28,885 bases of DNA from NCBI GenBank assembly GCA_019410665.1, contig DXSD01000012.1, positions 1-28,885 of the forward strand. The letters run 5' to 3'. The translations under genes and the position numbers were made by a program. This document shows, in pieces, positions 22,318-28,885 of this stretch. Position 1 is the first letter of the stretch. Each line of letters begins with the position of its first letter. The stretch is from Fusobacterium sp. (GTDB taxonomy: Bacteria > Fusobacteriota > Fusobacteriia > Fusobacteriales > Fusobacteriaceae). The notes beneath the pieces are model-generated. The model ran no database searches. It worked only from the letters and a program-made list of their open reading frames with translations, and was not told where the DNA came from.

Positions 22318-23559
22318 ATGAATATAGAGAGCTTATTAGATGAGCTATATGCTTACTCTATGCATGGAATAAAACTTGGATTAGAAAATATAAAAGCTCT
22401 TTGTAAAGAGTTAGGCAATCCAGAAAGAGATTATAAAGTTATTCATATAGCTGGAACTAATGGCAAGGGATCTACTTCTACAACTGTTGAAACTATACTA
22501 TTAGAAGCTGGCTTTAAGGTCGGAAAATATACTTCTCCTCATATTTTAAAATTTAATGAGAGAATAAGAGCAAATGGTGTAGATATTTCTGATGAAGATA
22601 TTGTGAAATATTATACCATATTAAAGGATATTATTCAGAGAACTGGGATAAAACCTACTTTTTTTGAAGTGACTACAGCTATGATGTTTAAATATTTTTC
22701 TGATTTGGGGGTAGATTATGTAGTATTAGAAACTGGTATGGGAGGAAAATTTGATGCAACTAATGTATGTGATGCAGAAATATGTGTAATTACAAATGTT
22801 AGTTTAGACCATACTGAGTATCTAGGTGATAATATATATAAGATAGCTAAAGAGAAAGCTGGAATAATAAAAAATACTGATAATGTTATAGTAGCAGATA
22901 ACAATCCAGAATTTTTAAAAGCTATACTTGAAGAGAAATCTCAAATAATAAATGTTCTTGAAAAATATAAAGATGCTAAATTTGTTTTAAATTTTGAAAA
23001 ATTTATAACTGAGATAGAGCTAGAAAATAGAAAGTATGAGTTTTCACTTTTTGGTGACTATCAATTTAAAAACTTTTTAACAGCTTATGAAGTAGCAAAG
23101 AAGTTAGGAGTTTCAGAAGAGATTATAGAAAGAGCTGTTAAAAAAGTAGTGTGGCAGTGTAGATTTGAACGTTATTCTCAAGAGCCATTGGTAATTTTAG
23201 ATGGAGCACACAATGTAGATGGTATGACTGAACTTTCTAAAACAATAGCTAAAGGATATTCTCCAGAAGAAGTTGTGGTAATAACTTCAATATTGAAAGA
23301 TAAAGATGTAAAACATATGTTACCATTAATAAGAAAGATTAGTGAAAATATAATATTTACCTCTTTGAAAGAGAATCCTAGAGGAAGTGCTGGAGAGGAT
23401 ATTTATTCTCAATTAGAGGATAAAAGAGGAGCATTAGTAGAAAATGATATTAAGAAAGCTTATAACTTGGCTAAATCATTAAAGAAAAAGATAGTAGTTA
23501 TCTGTGGTTCTTTCTATACCTTAAGTAAGTTTAAAGAGGAGATAGATGAAAAAGAATAA
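22318..23559 (+). CDS. folC: Folylpolyglutamate synthase / dihydrofolate synthase
   Basis: Mur-ligase-fold enzyme that adds glutamate to dihydropteroate and folates. The 413 residues carry the P-loop HIAGTNGKGST (43-53), YTSPHI shortly after, an ETGMGGKFDATN block (Omega-loop region), NVSLDHTEYLGD, and the C-terminal domain with LDGAHNVDGM. Bifunctionality is usual in bacteria with one folC but is not proven here. Twelve bases separate it from mtnN, and its end overlaps the small membrane gene by 14 bases. Confidence 0.95.
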   Translation: MNIESLLDELYAYSMHGIKLGLENIKALCKELGNPERDYKVIHIAGTNGKGSTSTTVETILLEAGFKVGKYTSPHILKFNERIRANGVDISDEDIVKYYTILKDIIQRTGIKPTFFEVTTAMMFKYFSDLGVDYVVLETGMGGKFDATNVCDAEICVITNVSLDHTEYLGDNIYKIAKEKAGIIKNTDNVIVADNNPEFLKAILEEKSQIINVLEKYKDAKFVLNFEKFITEIELENRKYEFSLFGDYQFKNFLTAYEVAKKLGVSEEIIERAVKKVVWQCRFERYSQEPLVILDGAHNVDGMTELSKTIAKGYSPEEVVVITSILKDKDVKHMLPLIRKISENIIFTSLKENPRGSAGEDIYSQLEDKRGALVENDIKKAYNLAKSLKKKIVVICGSFYTLSKFKEEIDEKE

Positions 23560-23797
23560 TAACTTTATAAAAATATTGATATATCTTATAATATTAGGGG
23601 TCTTTTTCTTTTTTGAAGGAAAGCTTTATCAAAAGTATAAAACAGAAAAGCAAATGCGAGATTATATAAAAGATAAAAATACAACAGAGATAGAAGAAGT
23701 TTTCCTATTAAGAAAAAAAGGGTTTTATTTAGATAAAGAGTATTTGAAAGAGTTTAAAGATTTAACTGAAAAATCCATAGAGAAAATGGAGGAATAG
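23546..23797 (+). CDS. Small single-pass membrane protein, unknown function
   Basis: 83 residues. A short basic N-terminus (MKKNNN) precedes one strongly hydrophobic segment (about residues 8-24, rich in Ile, Leu and Phe). A charged region of about 58 residues, rich in Lys and Glu, follows and is predicted helical. By the positive-inside rule the C-terminal part should be outside the cytoplasm. I recognise no family. The start lies inside folC with AGAGGAG six bases upstream, and the stop is five bases before the double HPr kinase gene. It is therefore tightly coupled to both. Confidence 0.72.
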   Translation: MKKNNNFIKILIYLIILGVFFFFEGKLYQKYKTEKQMRDYIKDKNTTEIEEVFLLRKKGFYLDKEYLKEFKDLTEKSIEKMEE

Positions 23798-23802
23798 TTT
23801 TT

Positions 23803-25755
23803 ATGAAGAAAAAAAGAGTTCCAATTATAGATTTGATATCTCATCTTGATCTAGAGATAATAAATGAAGGAGATATGAATTTTCAAATTGAGATTCCAAG
23901 TATATATCAGATAGGATATGAATTGATTGGTTTTTATGAAGTAGATGAAGAGTTGAATAAATATATACACATATATGGAAGGAAGGAAGCTAGATTTCTA
24001 GAAACACTTACTTCACAAGAAAGAAGTGGGATTTTTGATAATTATTTTTCACATCAGTTTCCCGCTCTTATTGCAACTAATGAAAGTATAATATTTCCTG
24101 AGATGATAGAGAGTGCAAAGAAGTTTAATAAAACTTTTCTAAAAAGTCATAGAAGAACTTCTGCAACAATAAGAGAAGCTAAGTTTTTTCTTTCTAAAGA
24201 ACTTGCTGCTGAAGAGATGCTAAATGGATATATTTTTCTAGATGTTATGGGAATAGGAGTTTTATTAACTGGTTATGAAGATGCTAAATTAGGAGTTACT
24301 ATTGAACTTTTAGAAAGAGGACATAGATTAATAACAGATAATCATCTCATGATGAAAAGAATGGCTGAAAATGATTTAGAGGGATATAATAGAATAGACA
24401 AGAGTACTCCAGAAAGTCACTTTTTTCTTGATAATCCCAAAGATGGAAGTAAGATAGATGTGACTACTCTTTTTGGAATAAAAGCAACTCGTAAAATGAA
24501 AAGAATAGATATGTTAATAGTTTTAGAAGAGTGGCAAGAGAAAAAATTCTATGATAGATTGGGATTAGATGAGGTATATGAGGAACTTTTAGGTGGTAAA
24601 ATACCTAAATGGACTATTCCTGTAAGAAAAGGAAGAAATTTAGCAATCATTATAGAAACGGCAGCCTTAAATTATAGATTAAAAATGATGGGGGTTAACT
24701 CTGCAGAGTTTTTTATGAAGGAATCACAAAAACTAATCACAGCTAATAAGAAAAAACAGGGAGAAAAGAGTATGAATAATGGAAAAGTTCTTTCAGTTAT
24801 GCAATTAAAAAAACAATTTAATTTAAAGGTTCTTTTAGGGGAAGAGTATTTGGAAGAGAAAACGATAGAAACAACAAGCATTCATAGACCTGCTTTGGCT
24901 CTTGCTGGTTTTATAGAAAATTATAAAGATGCAGCATATATAGGAGTACAAATATTTTCAAAGGCAGAATTTAAATATTTAGATACTCTTTCAGAAGATG
25001 AAAGGATAAAAAATTTAGAAAAATATTTAGAATTTGATCTACCTGTTTTAGTTCTTACAGCAGATGTTGAAGTACCAGAGTATTTCTATACTATGGTAAA
25101 GAATAGAAAGATGATACTTTGTAGATGTTCATTTAAAAAGGCTTCTCAAGCAATAGCAAATTTTAATAGTTATCTAGAAACTTATTTTACTCCTAATATA
25201 TCTCTCCATGGAGTATTTTTAGAGTTGTATGGATTTGGAGTACTTCTTACAGGAAAAAGTGGAGTAGGAAAAAGTGAAACAGCTTTGGAATTAATTCATA
25301 GAGGACACAGACTTGTTGCAGATGATCTTGTTAAGTTTATGAAGGATACAAGTGGAGATATAATGGGAACTGCTGCTAATCTTCCATATTTTATGGAAAT
25401 AAGAGGGTTGGGAATAATAGATATAAAAACTCTTTATGGACTTGGAGCAGTAAGAATAAATAAGAAATTGGATATTGTTATTGAGTTGAAAGAACAGGAA
25501 TCTTCTAATGACTATTTAACAGCTGTAGATTATCAAAATAGTATGTCAGAAGTTTTAGGAAATAAGATACCTAAAATGGTACTTTATATATCCTCAGGAA
25601 GAAATGCTGCAGCTATGGTAGAGATCGCGGTTATGAATCTTATGGCTTCAAAATTAGGACATGATCCTCAGAAGTTATATATGGAAGGAGTAAAAAGAAT
25701 GACTGAAGAGGAGAGAAAAGTCCTAGGATTAGATATAGAAAAGGAGGAAAAGTGA
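23803..25755 (+). CDS. hprK: Fused double HPr kinase/phosphorylase with reciprocally degenerate halves
   Basis: 650 residues, about twice a normal HprK (about 310), made of two full-length units. HprK phosphorylates and dephosphorylates Ser46 of HPr in PTS and carbon control. Unit 1 (1-310) has lost the P-loop (GYEDAKLG, 157-164), reads TDN (178-180) where ADD is expected, and has DNPKDGSKIDV (210-220) in place of the signature. It keeps a canonical C-terminal block: EEWQEKKFYDRLG (242-254) and IPVRKGRN (272-279). Unit 2 (324-650) keeps His469, P-loop GKSGVGKS (484-491), ADD (506-508) and EIRGLGIID (532-540), but its late block is changed (ELKEQESSND, 561-570; YISSGRN, 595-601). The halves are complementary, suggesting composite active sites. 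GGAGG precedes the start. Confidence 0.9.
   Translation: MKKKRVPIIDLISHLDLEIINEGDMNFQIEIPSIYQIGYELIGFYEVDEELNKYIHIYGRKEARFLETLTSQERSGIFDNYFSHQFPALIATNESIIFPEMIESAKKFNKTFLKSHRRTSATIREAKFFLSKELAAEEMLNGYIFLDVMGIGVLLTGYEDAKLGVTIELLERGHRLITDNHLMMKRMAENDLEGYNRIDKSTPESHFFLDNPKDGSKIDVTTLFGIKATRKMKRIDMLIVLEEWQEKKFYDRLGLDEVYEELLGGKIPKWTIPVRKGRNLAIIIETAALNYRLKMMGVNSAEFFMKESQKLITANKKKQGEKSMNNGKVLSVMQLKKQFNLKVLLGEEYLEEKTIETTSIHRPALALAGFIENYKDAAYIGVQIFSKAEFKYLDTLSEDERIKNLEKYLEFDLPVLVLTADVEVPEYFYTMVKNRKMILCRCSFKKASQAIANFNSYLETYFTPNISLHGVFLELYGFGVLLTGKSGVGKSETALELIHRGHRLVADDLVKFMKDTSGDIMGTAANLPYFMEIRGLGIIDIKTLYGLGAVRINKKLDIVIELKEQESSNDYLTAVDYQNSMSEVLGNKIPKMVLYISSGRNAAAMVEIAVMNLMASKLGHDPQKLYMEGVKRMTEEERKVLGLDIEKEEK
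24760..24774 (+). promoter_or_regulatory. Possible internal ribosome-binding site and start for HprK unit 2
   Basis: GGGAGAAAAGAG lies just before an in-frame ATG (codon 324) at the linker between the two HprK units. Initiation here would give a 327-residue protein starting MNNGKVLSV, the length of a normal HprK. It may also be a relic of two once-separate genes. Confidence 0.35.
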
Positions 25756-26699
25756 GCAGTTTTCAAGAGATAAGAGATAGAATATATAATGAAGAAGGGA
25801 AAATAATAGTAACTTCTCATGTAAATCCTGATGGAGATGCAATAGGATCAGGATTAGCCCTTACTTTAGCTTTAGAAAAAATAGGGAAAAGTGTAAGATT
25901 TATTTTACAAGATAATTATCCTGAAAATGTAAGATTTTTAAAAAACATAGAAAAAGTAGAAGTTTATGATGAGAGTAAAAGTTATACTTCAAAACTTATT
26001 ATTTGTGTAGATGGAGCTACAGCAGATAGATTAGGAAAAACAAAGAACTTATTTGAGGATAATTTTGTTATAAATTTAGATCATCATATAAGTAACACTA
26101 AATATGGAGATTTAAACTATGTGGAAGAGATATCTTCAACAAGTGAGTTGGTATATAAGTTTTTAAAGTTTTGTGGAATAAAATTAGATAAAGAGATAGC
26201 AGAAGCTTTATATCTAGGTTTAGTAAATGATACAGGGAATTTTTCTCATGATAATATAACTCCACACACTCTTGAGATGGCTAGTGAACTTAAAATGTTA
26301 GGAGCAGATTCATCTAAAATTGTGAGAGAGTTTTTCAATACTAAATCCTTTGCAGCACTAAAACTATTAGGAAAAGCTCTTTACGAATCTGAGTATATAG
26401 CTGAGAAAAAATTAGTTTATTCTCTGATAAGTTTAGAAGATTTAAAAAGATATTCTGGAAAGAAAGAGGATACTGAAGGGATAGTAGAGGGGTTATTATC
26501 TTTTAAAGAAGCAGAGGTATCATTATTTTTAAGAGAAGATAATCCTGGAGTATTAAAAGGAAGTATGAGAAGCAAGCATGATGTTGATGTAAATAAAATA
26601 GCAAATATCTTTGGTGGTGGTGGTCATCAAAAAGCTGCTGGATTTACAAGCACTTTAACACCAAATGAGATAATAAAAATTGTGTTGGAAAAATTGTAG
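25752..26699 (+). CDS. nrnA: DHH-family oligoribonuclease / pAp phosphatase (NrnA-like)
   Basis: Mn-dependent phosphoesterase that degrades short RNA oligomers and can hydrolyse 3'-phosphoadenosine 5'-phosphate. The 315 residues carry the DHH-family ligands: SHVNPDGDA (22-30), Asp87 in CVDGA, DHH (110-112) and NDTGNFSHD (159-167). The C-terminal DHHA1 domain has GGGGHQKAAGF. Start GTG 25752 overlaps the hprK stop (GTGA) and has AAAGGAGG four bases upstream. It could also act on cyclic dinucleotides (GdpP-like), but it lacks the GdpP membrane and PAS regions. Confidence 0.93.
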   Translation: MSSFQEIRDRIYNEEGKIIVTSHVNPDGDAIGSGLALTLALEKIGKSVRFILQDNYPENVRFLKNIEKVEVYDESKSYTSKLIICVDGATADRLGKTKNLFEDNFVINLDHHISNTKYGDLNYVEEISSTSELVYKFLKFCGIKLDKEIAEALYLGLVNDTGNFSHDNITPHTLEMASELKMLGADSSKIVREFFNTKSFAALKLLGKALYESEYIAEKKLVYSLISLEDLKRYSGKKEDTEGIVEGLLSFKEAEVSLFLREDNPGVLKGSMRSKHDVDVNKIANIFGGGGHQKAAGFTSTLTPNEIIKIVLEKL

Positions 26700-26708
26700 G
26701 TGATTATT

Positions 26709-27620
26709 ATGATAAAAAAATTAATACTTATGATTTGCTCTATATTTTTTATTTTTGGATGTGGAAATTCAGAGGTGAAAAGTACAATTTCTAAAGAGGA
26801 TAATTACTCAAATATAAGAGAGTATGATTTAGAGAAGGCAAACCTCTCTCCAAAAAGACGGTTGATAATAGGAAAAGTAAAAAATTATTCTAGATTAGGA
26901 ACTCAAAGAACAGATAGCATAACAAAGGATATCTTAATATCAGAGTTTTCTAAAACAAATAGATTTAATGTATTAGAAAGAGAAGATTTAGATTCAGTTA
27001 TGGAAGAGTTAGCTTTTTCAAACTCTTTGGGAGAGAAATCCTTAATAGCTAAACAAAGATTTTTAGATAGTGATTTTATAGTTATAGCTAGCGTCTCTAA
27101 ATACGGTGTTAGAACTACAGGAAGTAAGACTCTATTTTCAAAAAGTAAATATCAAACTGGAGAAGCAGTAGTAGAATTAAAAGTTATTGATGTAACTAAT
27201 GGAAAAGTATGGTCTGAAACTGGAGAGGGAAGTTCAAGTGTAAGATTTGGAACTGTCTTAGGAGCAGGAACCTATGGTTCTCTTCCAAATTTAGAAGAAG
27301 AAGCTTTTAGAGCTGCTATAATACAGGGAATAGAAAAAATTATAGAAAAAATTGATTCATATCCTTGGAGTGCAGTTGTGGTAAAAAAATCTAGAGGAAA
27401 TCTGATTATTAACTCTGGAATTGAAAATAATTTAAAAATAGGAACTGAGGTAAATGTCTATAAGCAGGGAAAAGCTATAGAATATAGAGGAGAAATTTTA
27501 GGATATGAAGAGACTTTAGTGGGAACAGCTATTGTGGATTCCTATATAGGAGATACAGCAGCTAACTTATCCTATAAAGGGGTAGATTTTTCTCTTCCTG
27601 CCGTGGTAAAATTAAAATAA
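26709..27620 (+). CDS. CsgG-like lipoprotein
   Basis: 303 residues. A lipoprotein signal peptide ends at IFGCG (Cys18), so the mature protein is probably anchored in a membrane facing the periplasm. The following about 190 residues resemble the CsgG/curli-secretion and FlgT/LpoB-like fold (RFNVLEREDLDSVMEEL, then SDFIVIASVSKYG, then VELKVIDVTNGKVW and AFRAAIIQGIEKI). A C-terminal part (about 225-303) looks like a separate small beta domain (GTEVNVYKQGKAIEYRGEILG). In curli systems CsgG forms the outer-membrane pore; no CsgE or CsgF genes are near, so another envelope role is likely. Start 26709 follows AGGTGAT. Confidence 0.75.
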   Translation: MIKKLILMICSIFFIFGCGNSEVKSTISKEDNYSNIREYDLEKANLSPKRRLIIGKVKNYSRLGTQRTDSITKDILISEFSKTNRFNVLEREDLDSVMEELAFSNSLGEKSLIAKQRFLDSDFIVIASVSKYGVRTTGSKTLFSKSKYQTGEAVVELKVIDVTNGKVWSETGEGSSSVRFGTVLGAGTYGSLPNLEEEAFRAAIIQGIEKIIEKIDSYPWSAVVVKKSRGNLIINSGIENNLKIGTEVNVYKQGKAIEYRGEILGYEETLVGTAIVDSYIGDTAANLSYKGVDFSLPAVVKLK

Positions 27621-27640
27621 AAATATAAGGAGAAAAAGTT

Positions 27641-27952
27641 ATGGAAAAAGATTTTGAAATAGTATTTGTAAAACCTAAAAAGTATGATGAGTGTATGAGA
27701 TGTGTAGAATATATAAAAAATGATAAAATAGTTCATATAAATCTTATGGATTTAGATGCTAAAGAATCTCAAAGAATATTGGATTATATATCTGGTGCTG
27801 TATATATAAAAGAGGGGGATATTGTAAATCCTGGAGAAAGTATATTCTGTACTATTCCTAAGAATAAGAAGTATTTTTTTGATTATAAACCTTTAAGTGG
27901 AAAATTAAATGAAGATGAAATAGAAGAGATTATTCCTAGTTATAAAAAATAA
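27641..27952 (+). CDS. sepF: SepF-like cell division protein
   Basis: 103 residues corresponding to the SepF core domain: VKPKKYDECMRCVEYIKNDK, then VHINLMDLDAKESQRILDYISGAVY and EGDIVNPGESIFCTIP. SepF bundles FtsZ and, through an N-terminal amphipathic helix, links it to the membrane. The first residues here (MEKDFEIVF) are short and acidic and do not form an obvious membrane helix, and the usual long linker is missing. Membrane attachment would need a partner or a different mode. SepF is typical of Gram-positives and cyanobacteria and is notable beside lipid A and MinCDE genes. GGAG precedes the start. Confidence 0.82.
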   Translation: MEKDFEIVFVKPKKYDECMRCVEYIKNDKIVHINLMDLDAKESQRILDYISGAVYIKEGDIVNPGESIFCTIPKNKKYFFDYKPLSGKLNEDEIEEIIPSYKK

Positions 27953-28006
27953 TGATTATAGATTATTTACTTAAAAAAGTGGTTAGGAATTTTGTGGAGG
28001 AGAGAA

Positions 28007-28837
28007 ATGTTAGAAGAGATTTTTTCTAGTATAGATTTAGGAACTTTTGTATTTTTGGGAATTGCTTGTTTTATAGCAGCATTTATAGATGCTGTAGCAG
28101 GAGGTGGAGGTTTAATAACAGTTCCAGCATATTTAGCTTCTGGATTACCTGCACACGTAGCATTAGGAACTAATAAAGTTTCTTCAAGTATAGGAACAGT
28201 AGCAAGTAGCTGGAAATTTGCAACTTCTGGTAAAGTAAACTGGGAGTTAGTAAAAAAAGTATTACCTTTTTCATTTGTAGGAGCATTAATAGGTGTTAAA
28301 ACTGTTGTATTGATAGATTCAAAATATCTTTATCCTATTGCAATTGTATTATTATTAGCAGTTTTAATCTATACTTTAATGAACAAAAAAATGGGAGAGG
28401 AAAATAATTTTTCAGGGTTAACATCTGATAATATTTATAAAGGAAGAATAATGGCATTGGTAATGGGATTTTATGATGGTTTTTTTGGACCAGGAACAGG
28501 ATCTTTTATCATTTTTGCTCTTATAAGAATTTTTAAACTAGATTTCACTAATGCTAGTGGAAATGCTAAAATTATAAATTTAACAAGTAACTTAGCAAGT
28601 ATGTTCCTATTTATTTATCTAGGAAAAGTGAATTTCTTCTATTCTATTCCAATTGGAATAATTATGATATTTGGGGCTACTTTAGGAGCTAAAACAGCAG
28701 TAACTAAGGGAACTAAGTTTATAAAACCAATGTTTTTAATAGTAACTACGATAGTTTTAATTAAAATGATTATGGAATCTATGTTGGGAATAGATGTAGG
28801 TGGAGTAATTAAAAATATTTTCATGTCAATTTTATAA
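28007..28837 (+). CDS. TSUP (TauE/SafE) family membrane permease
   Basis: 276-residue polytopic inner-membrane protein with about seven or eight hydrophobic segments in two repeats. The first repeat carries FIDAVAGGGGLITVPAYLASGLPAHVALGTNK, cut here by plain reading into FIDAVAGGGG and ALGTNK motifs, and the second FYDGFFGPGTGSF with ASGNAKIINLTSN-type residues. This family exports or imports sulfite, sulfonates and related organosulfur anions; the substrate is unknown. Start 28007 has GGAGGAG four bases upstream; a TTG at 27992 overlaps it. It is 54 bases after sepF, the widest gap in this operon, and the end repeat follows after one base. Confidence 0.9.
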   Translation: MLEEIFSSIDLGTFVFLGIACFIAAFIDAVAGGGGLITVPAYLASGLPAHVALGTNKVSSSIGTVASSWKFATSGKVNWELVKKVLPFSFVGALIGVKTVVLIDSKYLYPIAIVLLLAVLIYTLMNKKMGEENNFSGLTSDNIYKGRIMALVMGFYDGFFGPGTGSFIIFALIRIFKLDFTNASGNAKIINLTSNLASMFLFIYLGKVNFFYSIPIGIIMIFGATLGAKTAVTKGTKFIKPMFLIVTTIVLIKMIMESMLGIDVGGVIKNIFMSIL

Positions 28838-28838
28838 A

Positions 28839-28885
28839 AATAAAAATTTAGTTTATTAAATAGAAAAGGAGAAAACTTTTACTTC
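28839..28885 (+). repeat. Right copy of terminal inverted repeat (cut by window end)
   Basis: Inverted match to 29-75 at 45 of 47 bases. It starts right after the permease stop codon, contains AAAAGGAG at 28864-28871, and runs off the window. Like the left copy it points outwards. Confidence 0.8.

Noticed and set aside
27953..28006. Promoter or terminator between sepF and the permease gene
   Set aside because: The 54 bases contain no clear -35/-10 pair or hairpin, only the permease Shine-Dalgarno.
1..28885. CRISPR array, tRNA or rRNA genes, prophage or transposase
   Set aside because: No regularly spaced repeats, cloverleaf-like conserved arms, rRNA motifs or phage/transposase domains were found on either strand.

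Overview
The window is AT-rich, tightly packed bacterial chromosome and looks like a Fusobacterium (Fusobacteriaceae). The basis is codon use, a diderm marker (LpxL-type acyltransferase) beside genes more typical of Gram-positives (SepF, HPr kinase, HemZ), and an EarP/EF-P pair. The species is not determined. I see no rRNA, tRNA, CRISPR array, prophage or transposase, and no gene-free stretch reaches 300 bases. A 47-base inverted repeat lies at the two extreme ends, so the window may be a unit bounded by two copies of a dispersed element.

Layout. (1) Positions 90-9787, minus strand: one tight run pilT - hemZ - ComEA-like secreted HhH protein - hslO - class A chloramphenicol acetyltransferase - tatD - rlmA - acpS - orphan NuoE-like ferredoxin - prfB - gltX. 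A promoter lies ahead of pilT and a weaker one ahead of gltX. prfB is intact but needs a +1 programmed frameshift. (2) 9915-10724, plus: a HAD phosphatase, divergent from pilT. (3) 10749-12490, minus: minC-minD-minE, sharing a bidirectional terminator with the HAD gene. (4) 12630-14084, plus: flavin reductase, a coupled unknown 104-aa protein, then a DUF6173-like protein with its own promoter. (5) 14166-15788, minus: a YbiT-like ABC-F ATPase. (6) 15940-18619, plus: OYE-type oxidoreductase - earP - efp. (7) 18672-21468, minus: lpxL-type acyltransferase, then htpG behind a CIRCE-like operator. (8) 21610-28837, plus: mtnN - folC - small membrane protein - double HPr kinase - nrnA - CsgG-like lipoprotein - sepF - TSUP permease, reading as one operon.

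The most unusual object is the 650-residue double HPr kinase (23803-25755). Two complete HprK units are fused, and each has lost what the other kept. The N-terminal unit has lost the P-loop, catalytic aspartates and the IRGLGIID signature but keeps the canonical C-terminal block (IPVRxGRN). The C-terminal unit keeps the P-loop, DD and signature but has lost that block. This suggests composite active sites in a pseudo-symmetric oligomer. Also worth attention are EarP next to an EF-P with Arg32, HrcA-type control of htpG, a full-motif chloramphenicol acetyltransferase inside a housekeeping operon, and the end repeats.

Start codons were chosen by Shine-Dalgarno spacing. In many genes a further upstream in-frame ATG/GTG/TTG overlaps the ribosome-binding site and was not used.
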